A DNA stretch of 47,929 nt from Desertibacillus haloalkaliphilus (GTDB taxonomy: Bacteria > Bacillota > Bacilli > Bacillales > KJ1-10-99). The DNA lies in NCBI RefSeq assembly GCF_019039105.1, contig NZ_JAHPIV010000025.1, positions 1 through 47,929 on the forward strand, given 5' to 3'. Positions 42,098-47,929 of the stretch are shown here, one piece after another; position 1 is the stretch's first letter; each line of letters begins with the position of its first letter. The position numbers and the translations under genes are program-made. The notes beneath the pieces were generated by a model that worked only from the letters and a program-made list of their open reading frames with translations, ran no database searches and was not told where the DNA came from.

Positions 42098-42493
42098 TTA
42101 AGTGATTGATGCCCCAATCACTAATGCTAGTCCAACTGACACAGCAAAGCTAATCATACCAACTGACACATTCCCATTTTTCAGTTGCTCTTCTACGGAA
42201 AAACTGCGTGTTACAAGTTCAAAAATCAAATAAGCAGCCATTTGCAGAACCACACCAACTAATCCCCAAATTAATGTATCCGTTAATTGCACACTATGAT
42301 AAACGGCAAAAGCTAAAATGATACAAATCCCTATAATTTTACCCATAATCGATAAGGCCACAGCTTTATTACCCGCTAAGATTTCATGCCAATCTTTATA
42401 CTGACGTGTTAGGCTTTCAAAAATAATTAAACCAATAAGAACAATAATAATCGCTAATGCAAAATAAACGACTGTAAATATAAATGGTTCCAT
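42098..42493 (-). CDS. DUF350 family membrane protein
   Basis: The 131-residue integral membrane protein has four hydrophobic helices (about 6-26, 48-65, 70-92 and 106-130). DUF350 members (E. coli YjfL is one) are linked to PspA, spermidine-synthase-like enzymes and potassium channels in conserved neighbourhoods. Function is unknown. It sits between the DUF4247 lipoprotein gene (21 bp gap) and the spermidine-synthase-like gene (69 bp gap). GAGGATG precedes the ATG. Confidence 0.8.
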   Translation of the reverse strand: MEPFIFTVVYFALAIIIVLIGLIIFESLTRQYKDWHEILAGNKAVALSIMGKIIGICIILAFAVYHSVQLTDTLIWGLVGVVLQMAAYLIFELVTRSFSVEEQLKNGNVSVGMISFAVSVGLALVIGASIT

Positions 42494-42514
42494 TTATTAC
42501 ATCCTCTCTATTTT

Positions 42515-43120
42515 TTATTTCCCTGTCCCTGGTCCACCGCCACGGATTGTCGCACTACCACCGCGAACAGTTGGGCTATTTTGATAGCCTTTGAAACTAC
42601 CACCGGATGTGCTATAGCCACGATAGCATTCATCAGGGTTATTATTACATTGTTGACGCCGAGTATTCCCCCAGTCATTACCACCTAACATGTTGTTAAG
42701 CATACTCATTAACAACATTCCTTCAAAAAAGCTCGGGTTAAAATTATTACGTACAAATTCTTTATTCGCCAATTCAATTAACGTGTTTGCTCGGTTATCT
42801 TCAGCGACTGACAAAATCACAAAAAACTGATCATAAACAAGTACTTGTTTACCATCATTTTCATCACTGGATTGGACAGGCTCTTTTACCGCTTCAATCT
42901 CCGTCGCAACTTCGGCCATCCCTTTTCCTTCTGCAACATAGATTTCCGAGTAATTCGATGAATCTATGGAACTGGCAACAACATCAAATAACGGATACTG
43001 CCCTTTAATAAAGCTAGCAATTTCGTCATTATAGATTGATTGATAGGCTGAACTTTGCACAGAACAAGCACTTATAAATAAGACAGCTATAAAAATGATA
43101 GATACATATATGCTTTTCAC
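42515..43120 (-). CDS. DUF4247 lipoprotein
   Basis: The 201-residue lipoprotein has a signal peptide ending in LFISACS (Cys19). The globular domain (about 25-150) has no known catalytic motif. The C-terminal tail (about 150-201) is Gly/Ser/Asn-rich, with GGSFKGYQNSPTVRGGSATI. Such members are found in Bacillus next to PspA and DUF350. The GTG start follows GGGGGTGGAG. A long hairpin element (43162-43272) precedes the gene, so its expression may be separately modulated. Confidence 0.78.
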   Translation of the reverse strand: MKSIYVSIIFIAVLFISACSVQSSAYQSIYNDEIASFIKGQYPLFDVVASSIDSSNYSEIYVAEGKGMAEVATEIEAVKEPVQSSDENDGKQVLVYDQFFVILSVAEDNRANTLIELANKEFVRNNFNPSFFEGMLLMSMLNNMLGGNDWGNTRRQQCNNNPDECYRGYSTSGGSFKGYQNSPTVRGGSATIRGGGPGTGK

Positions 43121-43161
43121 TGCTCCACCCCCTTTGTAGACATTCTACACCCTGAAAATGA

Positions 43162-43272
43162 TGGGGCTGTCCCAATCTAGGTAACTGTCACCTCAAGTGC
43201 ATGGTATAGAACTTACGCTACTGTTTATGCACCTAAACGAGGTATGCAATCCCTTATGGAACAGCCCCATGA
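43162..43272. repeat. Inverted-repeat element, family D
   Basis: TGGGGCTGTCCCA at the left and TGGAACAGCCCCA at the right are inverted repeats about 110 bp apart. Inner arms AGTGCAT/ATGCACC add pairing. The left part (43164-43193) resembles the minus strand of the terminator at 34413-34442 at about 25 of 30 positions. It lies between pspA and the DUF4247 gene. Confidence 0.6.
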
Positions 43273-43280
43273 TTCCTTCA

Positions 43281-43949
43281 TTATTCTTTTCCTAATCTTT
43301 TCTTCAATGCTTCTAATTCATCATCGACACTGTTTTTATCAAGGGCATCTAATTCATCATCTAAACTACGACTTGATGCATGCAGGTCTTCCGTCGTTTC
43401 TGCCTCTGCTTCCATCTCCATTACCTTTTCTTCCATTCGCTCAAAACCTTGTTTTGATTGGTCGTTACCAACAGAAGACATCGCACGGTTCATTTTCTTG
43501 CGAGTCTTTGCTGATTCTGCTCGTGCTTTTAATGAATCTTTCTTTAACTTCATTTCATTGTATTCATTTTTCATTTCCTCTAACTTCTCTCGCAATGCAT
43601 CAGCATCTGCTTTTGCCGTATCATAGGATTCCTTTAATGACTCCGCTTGCTCACTATGTGATTTCTTATCCTCTAATGCACGTTTTGCTAAATCCTCATC
43701 GCCTGCTTCTAACGCCTTAATCGCTTGTTCCTCACGTTTTTGTGCCATCTTTTCTGCATCTTGATATTTTTTATACAGAAGTTTTTCATTCGCTATCAAT
43801 TTAGCAACAGAAGTTTCAGATTCGCGGATATCCTCTGCCATCTCTCTCATCATTTGATCTAACATTTTTACTGGATCCTCTGTTCGGTCTAACATCGCAT
43901 TTAATTCAGAGCCTACAACTGTTTTGACACGCTTAAAAAATTTAAACAT
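43281..43949 (-). CDS. pspA: PspA/IM30 (LiaH-like) family protein
   Basis: The 222-residue protein is predicted to be almost entirely helical coiled coil. The N-terminus MFKFFKRVKTVVGSELNAMLDRTEDPVKMLDQMMREM is the amphipathic helix plus family signature (in short: VGSELNAMLDRTEDP). PspA proteins are ESCRT-III-like and polymerise on damaged membranes. Its place behind a K+ channel and a DUF4178 protein points to an envelope/ion-stress role. Heptad charge alternation runs through the middle, and the C-terminus ends acidic (DELDALDKNSVDDELEALKK). GGGGGAA precedes the ATG. Confidence 0.9.
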   Translation of the reverse strand: MFKFFKRVKTVVGSELNAMLDRTEDPVKMLDQMMREMAEDIRESETSVAKLIANEKLLYKKYQDAEKMAQKREEQAIKALEAGDEDLAKRALEDKKSHSEQAESLKESYDTAKADADALREKLEEMKNEYNEMKLKKDSLKARAESAKTRKKMNRAMSSVGNDQSKQGFERMEEKVMEMEAEAETTEDLHASSRSLDDELDALDKNSVDDELEALKKRLGKE

Positions 43950-43968
43950 CGTTATTCCCCCTTAAAAA

Positions 43969-44472
43969 TTAATGACTTGCAAGTATTTTAAGCTCATAGT
44001 CTTCGATTGGGTAGCCATAGCTTACTTCAACTTCACTTCCCCATATTTCGACTGATAAAAAACGGTCCTCATTATCATTACAATACTCGAAGTAATGACA
44101 TTCTCGGCCATTTACATTAGCTCCTCTTCCTTCACCACGAACATGGGCAGTACCACTTTCATCTAAATAATAAGTAACACCCTCATGTTCAACTCTTTCC
44201 GGTAAAGGATCGTTGAGTTTCTTGGTTATCTTTTCATACATGCCAACATGAAGCTCATCATCCATTTCTACACTTAACCACAGGGTTTTATTCCCTTGAA
44301 GTTGATACGCGGTCCATTCAAACCCATGGTCATTATACGTTAATTTACTTACGACTTGATAGTCTTCTAGGTCGTAGGTGATAATGTCATCTACTTGTAT
44401 GTTCATGACGGTTCGTTCTTTAACAGGTTCATCCTGTTGTTTTGAGCGAAATAATCTACGCAGGAAACTCAT
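43969..44472 (-). CDS. DUF4178 domain protein
   Basis: The 167-residue protein has a basic N-terminus (FLRRLFRSKQ) and then a beta-rich DUF4178 domain with IQVDDIITYDLEDYQVV, HGFEWTAYQL and YFEYCND. It has no signal peptide or membrane helix. The domain accompanies PspA, DUF350 and spermidine-synthase-like genes in many bacteria (for example YjfK-type neighbourhoods) and probably works on the cytosolic side of the membrane. The ATG follows AAAGGTG. It lies 20 bp before pspA and 81 bp after the channel gene. Confidence 0.8.
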   Translation of the reverse strand: MSFLRRLFRSKQQDEPVKERTVMNIQVDDIITYDLEDYQVVSKLTYNDHGFEWTAYQLQGNKTLWLSVEMDDELHVGMYEKITKKLNDPLPERVEHEGVTYYLDESGTAHVRGEGRGANVNGRECHYFEYCNDNEDRFLSVEIWGSEVEVSYGYPIEDYELKILASH

Positions 44473-44552
44473 CGTTCACACCTTTCTCTTTTTATACACT
44501 TACTTTTACGTTGTTGGTAACGAAAAGGTTTCAAAAATCTCAGCAAAACTTT

Positions 44553-45569
44553 TTATGATGTTAGCTTCTGATACGTTTCAGAATTACACACAACATAAAG
44601 AACGGCATCATCAGCGATTTTTTCATCTAAGCGACGATTAATATCAAGTTTATCACGATCAGCAATTAACGTTGCCCCCTGCTGTAATAAATCTAAGAAG
44701 GCATCACGGTATGTATGCCAATTTTCTTTCTTAGAAATCTTATAAAGGTCTTCCCCATATTGACGGCTCATCAATTGCGAATAAACCTTCGTTACGCCTT
44801 TATACATCGCTGACCGTACAGCAAGGCTCGAAATCGTTTGCTGCGATAAAATAAACTCATCAACGTTCACATGTGAAAAGTTGGTTTTATTTTTTTCCGT
44901 CATGATTTCTACCGTTGTATGGACGTCGGGAGCCACCCGTTCCGCTGTAATTGCAATCGACAACGTTTTAGCATCCTTTAATGAATGATCTTGAATATTA
45001 TCATCTGAAAATACAACGACTGACTTTGCACTTGAAATGTTTGCTTTTTCAAACGTCTCTTCGCAGGTAGGATCTCCTTGTATGTAATGGACGCGATCCA
45101 CCGCTAGATCAATGGGGGACTTTTCCAACACATCAATAACAACAACTTCAACACGGTCATCCGATTCTAGTAATTCCTGTACAGCAGCTGCTGTCTTTTT
45201 GCTCCAGCCAACGATGATAATATGATTGTCTTTCCCGTATTTCAACTTCCCTTCCTCCCTTTTCCGCCTAAAAATCGTAAATGCATCAACAATTTTTCCG
45301 ATCACAACCCCTAGCAAACCAATACCAACTAAATACATGATGACAGCAAAGGTTTTCCCTGCTGCGGTCACCGGTGAATAATCCCCATAGCCGACTGTCG
45401 AAAACGTTGTCATCACAAAATAAAACGAGTTTGGTAGACTCTCAAAGTTATCAGGTTCTAATAAATAGGCGATAACTGTACAAAGAATCACAAAAATCAA
45501 CGTAGCGAGGATTAAAGTGAGGTTTCTCATCTTTATCAAATTCAAACCAAGTTTAAGAAAAAAGTGCAA
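44553..45569 (-). CDS. Potassium channel with RCK/TrkA-N domain, YugO-like
   Basis: This is a 338-residue two-helix K+ channel. TM1 is at about 17-37, the selectivity filter STVGYGD at about 57-63, TM2 at about 70-92, and the cytosolic RCK domain (HIIIVGWSKK then VVIDVLEKSP) fills the rest. The RCK module gates by ligand or nucleotide. The architecture matches the YugO/MthK group. The TTG start follows GGAGG by eight bases. It opens the operon leading through DUF4178, PspA, DUF4247, DUF350 and SpeE-like genes to the Mistic homologue. An extended -10 (TGC-TATACT) lies about 50 bp upstream. Confidence 0.92.
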   Translation of the reverse strand: MHFFLKLGLNLIKMRNLTLILATLIFVILCTVIAYLLEPDNFESLPNSFYFVMTTFSTVGYGDYSPVTAAGKTFAVIMYLVGIGLLGVVIGKIVDAFTIFRRKREEGKLKYGKDNHIIIVGWSKKTAAAVQELLESDDRVEVVVIDVLEKSPIDLAVDRVHYIQGDPTCEETFEKANISSAKSVVVFSDDNIQDHSLKDAKTLSIAITAERVAPDVHTTVEIMTEKNKTNFSHVNVDEFILSQQTISSLAVRSAMYKGVTKVYSQLMSRQYGEDLYKISKKENWHTYRDAFLDLLQQGATLIADRDKLDINRRLDEKIADDAVLYVVCNSETYQKLTS

Positions 45570-45614
45570 TTAACCAACCTCCTCAAAACAGACACAGTAA
45601 ATCTCAATGTAGTT

Positions 45615-45620
45615 AGTATA
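45615..45620 (-). promoter_or_regulatory. Extended -10 promoter of the channel/PspA operon
   Basis: On the minus strand TTGC-TATACT gives an extended -10 (TGn-TATACT) about 50 bp before the channel start codon. No good -35 is found at standard spacing. Confidence 0.45.
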
Positions 45621-45647
45621 GCAAAAATACCCCCATCAACACACAAG

Positions 45648-45675
45648 AAAAAACCACCTATTTTATGATAGATGG
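45648..45675 (-). terminator. Terminator of the rhodanese gene
   Basis: On the minus strand CCATCTAT pairs with ATAGGTGG, with one wobble, and is followed by TTTTTTCTTG. It lies between the rhodanese gene and the channel promoter. Confidence 0.7.
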
Positions 45676-45720
45676 CCGTGTGTTTATTAACTATACTGTT
45701 ACTATTCTTTCAAAAAATAG

Positions 45721-46119
45721 CTACTTCCATTTAGTTACTTTACCTTCCCACGCAAGCATACCGCCATTGATATTGATGATATCTCGATACCCTTTATCAA
45801 CTAGGATATCGGCAGCTTGCTGGCTTCGATTACCACTACGGCAGATCAAGACAATGGTTTTATCAATAGGGACGTGTTCTAACTTACTTTCAAATTGACT
45901 CAGCGGAAAATTGGTCATCTGCGCAATATGCCCTTCTCTAAACTCATTTTCTTCCCGTACATCGACAAAAAAATACGAATCATCGTCAGTTTGATGTAAC
46001 AACTGAGCTAATTCATTCGTTTCCATTTGTACAACATCATTTGTCATAGAAAAACGATTACTTACAAACGCAATAAAAACGACTAATGGGATCATAACAA
46101 GAACCATTTTTTTGTTCAT
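45721..46119 (-). CDS. Membrane-anchored rhodanese-like protein
   Basis: The 132-residue protein has an uncleaved N-terminal anchor (about 5-20) and a single rhodanese domain. The active-site loop CRSGNRS contains Cys93, and DVREENEFREGHI is the usual upstream motif. It presumably transfers sulfane sulfur or works in thiol redox on the outer face of the membrane. The loop has the usual six-residue size and is catalytically plausible. It precedes the channel operon but is separated from it by a terminator. Confidence 0.88.
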   Translation of the reverse strand: MNKKMVLVMIPLVVFIAFVSNRFSMTNDVVQMETNELAQLLHQTDDDSYFFVDVREENEFREGHIAQMTNFPLSQFESKLEHVPIDKTIVLICRSGNRSQQAADILVDKGYRDIININGGMLAWEGKVTKWK

Positions 46120-46436
46120 ATCAGTATCAACCTGCTTTTTTCTTTCATTATATACATATATATCGGTATAAACCTATGTCTAACTCATGACAAATAGTAA
46201 TTCAAAAAAGTGTTTTTAACCACGGCTACAACGGATATTTACGTTGCAATCTCTTCCTTTTTACTATTTGATTGTTTGACTTTTGCCATTCATTTGGACT
46301 TCTCTATGCAATGTTTTCCTTTTATAACATCTTACTTTTCGTTAAAGTGAATAATGGGAAAGATAAATCAGTAATGGACGTTATAAAAACTGACAGCTGC
46401 ATCTACCTAAAGCTTTCACAGAATGGAGAGATTTCA
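46120..46436. other. Divergent spacer between rhodanese gene and mgtE
   Basis: No gene or riboswitch was identified in 317 bp. On the minus strand TTGTCA-N17-TATACC is a possible rhodanese promoter. I looked for an M-box (Mg2+ riboswitch) upstream of mgtE and did not find its conserved GGTGAGGCTCC-type core. Confidence 0.5.
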
Positions 46437-47795
46437 ATGTCTTTAGAGATGACAGAGAATGAAATTACACTTGCAATTATTCAATCATTGAAAGAAGGGA
46501 AAAAGAAATCCTTTCAAGAGATCATCGATGAGCTACAACCTTACGATATTGCTCAGCAATATCGGGCACTTCCGTCAAAACATATTAATAAGTTCCTTAT
46601 TTATTTGTCAGTCGAGCAACTCACAGAATTAATGCAGGAGTTAGATACTGATGACCAATTAGCCGTACTCCAAAAATTGGGCATTGAAAAGTCAACAGAA
46701 GTTCTAGACTTAATGGAGAATGATAACTTAGCTTCATTACTTACTGACCTTGAGCCAGAACAAATCGAAGAACTTCTTTCAGAAATGAAAGAAGAAGAAT
46801 CAGAAGTTGTGCAAAACTTAATGAACTACCCACCTGAGACTGCCGGTAGAATCATGAACAACCGTTTTGTCTGGATTCCTAAACATTACACGATTCGTGA
46901 GGCCGTTGATAAACTCAAACATTTCGCTGAGTTGGCTGAATACTTAAACTACCTATACGTGATCGATGAAGAGAAAAAATTAGTTGGGGTTATCTCCTAC
47001 AAAGATTTATTATTAGGTAACTTACATGACAAAGTAGAAGACGTGATGTATAGCCGAGTTGTTAAAGCAGATGTACATACGGACCAAGAAGAGGTGGCTA
47101 AACTCATTAGCCGCTATGACTTTGTCTCCTTACCAATTGTTAAAGAGGACAACAAGTTAGTCGGAATTATTACAGTTGATGACGTGATTGATGTCGTCCT
47201 CCAAGAAGCAAATGAAGATATTGAAAAACTACATGCTTCTGGTAAGGCGATTGACTTTAATACAAGACCTCTTGTCGCTGCCTACCGTCGGCTTCCTTGG
47301 CTTATTTTATTATTATTTATCGGTTTAATATCAGGTGGAATTATTAGTGGCTTTGAAGAAACGTTAGAAGCCGTTGTTGCGCTAACCTTTTTCATGCCAT
47401 TGATCGCAGGAATGACAGGAAATACGGGGACTCAATCACTTGCAGTCGTTGTTCGAGGATTGGTGTCTGAGGACTTAAACTTTAAACAAGTTGTGAAACT
47501 CATCTTACGCGAACTTTGGGTAGGGATCATTATCGGAATCACTTGTGCTGTATTAATTGCGATTATCGCTTACGTATGGCGCGGAAACCCGACATTAGGG
47601 TTTGTTGTCGGCAGTTCTTTGCTTTGCACACTAATTATCGGTACATTAGCTGGAACGATCATTCCACTGATTTTATACAAATTTAATATTGATCCTGCTG
47701 TCGCCTCTGGTCCATTAATCACAACCATTAATGATATTTTATCCTTGCTGATTTATTTTGGAATTGCGACGATGTTCATAACAAACTTGATGTAG
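46437..47795 (+). CDS. mgtE: Magnesium transporter MgtE
   Basis: The MgtE channel/transporter has 452 residues. The N-terminal superhelical domain (about 10-125) contains LADLEPEQIEELL-like repeats such as SLLTDLEPEQ. A CBS pair (about 130-255, with YVIDEEKKLVGVISYKDLL and LPIVKEDNKLVGIITVDDV) senses cytosolic Mg2+. A plug helix and five membrane helices follow (about 285-450), containing MPLIAGMTGNTGTQSLAV. The ATG at 46437 follows GGAGAG by seven bases; a longer in-frame reading from 46272 adds non-conserved residues. It is monocistronic and ends before repeat B/E. Confidence 0.93.
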   Translation: MSLEMTENEITLAIIQSLKEGKKKSFQEIIDELQPYDIAQQYRALPSKHINKFLIYLSVEQLTELMQELDTDDQLAVLQKLGIEKSTEVLDLMENDNLASLLTDLEPEQIEELLSEMKEEESEVVQNLMNYPPETAGRIMNNRFVWIPKHYTIREAVDKLKHFAELAEYLNYLYVIDEEKKLVGVISYKDLLLGNLHDKVEDVMYSRVVKADVHTDQEEVAKLISRYDFVSLPIVKEDNKLVGIITVDDVIDVVLQEANEDIEKLHASGKAIDFNTRPLVAAYRRLPWLILLLFIGLISGGIISGFEETLEAVVALTFFMPLIAGMTGNTGTQSLAVVVRGLVSEDLNFKQVVKLILRELWVGIIIGITCAVLIAIIAYVWRGNPTLGFVVGSSLLCTLIIGTLAGTIIPLILYKFNIDPAVASGPLITTINDILSLLIYFGIATMFITNLM

Positions 47796-47819
47796 AATCG
47801 CTCTCACCTAAACGCAAGG

Positions 47820-47929
47820 AAAGAGGCTCGGACAGAAGGTTGATTTTTACCTTTTTGATATGCTCCCTCTAGGGTAGACAGATTAAAAAATAAAAATCTG
47901 TTTTACCTTAGGGGGAGTATTTTTGTCCA
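47820..47929. repeat. Repeat B hairpin joined to 76-bp repeat E, copy 2
   Basis: GAGGCTCGGACAGAAGG, TGATTTTTA and CCTTTTT form the left part of the repeat-B hairpin seen at 36271 and 68. At 47854-47929 repeat E follows, identical to 39737-39812 in reverse complement and ending TTTTTGTCCA at the window edge. E appears to sit inside the B hairpin. It probably also terminates mgtE. The element continues beyond the window. Confidence 0.85.

Noticed and set aside
43244-43720. 158-codon plus-strand frame opposite pspA.
   Set aside because: It is the antisense shadow of a coiled-coil gene, with Leu/His/Ser-rich composition, no ribosome site and no family resemblance.
46272-46436. Longer MgtE reading frame.
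   Set aside because: The extra residues do not look like the MgtE N-domain, and GGAGAG is correctly placed for the ATG at 46437.
46120-46436. Possible Mg2+ riboswitch (M-box) upstream of mgtE.
   Set aside because: No conserved M-box core sequence or convincing terminator/antiterminator pair was found.

Overview
The window looks like a chromosomal segment of a spore-forming, probably alkaliphilic or halotolerant member of the Bacillaceae (low GC; strong AGGAGG-type ribosome sites; homologues of OpuA, CitM, YhbH, PrkA, TrmL/CspR, Mistic, YugO and MgtE). No rRNA, tRNA, phage, CRISPR array or intact insertion sequence is visible. The genome assignment is an inference from gene content only.

Layout. 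1-226: dispersed structured repeat. 227-2665 (-): cation/Ca2+ antiporter, Gfo/Idh/MocA oxidoreductase, small multidrug resistance protein. 2822-5817 (-): complete opuA-type glycine betaine ABC operon, with four 10-bp tandem CAGTGA repeats upstream of its promoter. 6327-11159: iron-siderophore locus. A FhuF-type ferric reductase, an ATPase and two permeases (-) diverge from a lipoprotein receptor (+) across an intergenic region with three Fur-box-like sites. 11455-16283: CitMHS citrate transporter (+), AEC permease (-) and a CitST/DcuSR-type two-component system (-). These three units share an ATTTTGTTCAT motif upstream. 16575-17744: YhbH.

18467-27722 (-): a sigma-54-dependent activator, then a six-gene operon (4-hydroxybutyryl-CoA dehydratase, AtoE-type transporter, SDR, 3-hydroxybutyryl-CoA dehydrogenase, acyl-CoA ligase, thiolase). 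The operon leader carries a -24/-12 promoter, an upstream dyad array and a cre-like site. Together the genes suggest uptake and CoA activation of 4-hydroxybutyrate or a related C4 acid, dehydration to crotonyl-CoA, and beta-oxidation to acetyl-CoA. A crotonase is missing from the cluster. 28295-39678: housekeeping, stress and sporulation genes (signal peptidase I, PrkA, class A PBP, HmoA-like heme monooxygenase, 29-residue membrane peptide, TrmL, amidase-domain protein, Ogt, QueG, B3/4-domain protein, Dps with a sigma-B-type promoter).

39855-46119 (-): an envelope-stress/ion-channel cluster. In transcription order it is rhodanese, K+ channel with RCK domain, DUF4178, PspA, DUF4247 lipoprotein, DUF350, membrane-anchored spermidine-synthase-like enzyme, a 65-residue protein and a short homologue of Mistic. 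mgtE (+) follows. This 8-kb block is bounded by two identical 76-bp repeats in inverted orientation. The intergenic DNA holds several repeat families, including a 197-bp MITE-like element with a perfect 8-bp target duplication. Most gene calls rest on visible motifs and remembered family features; no database search was possible.
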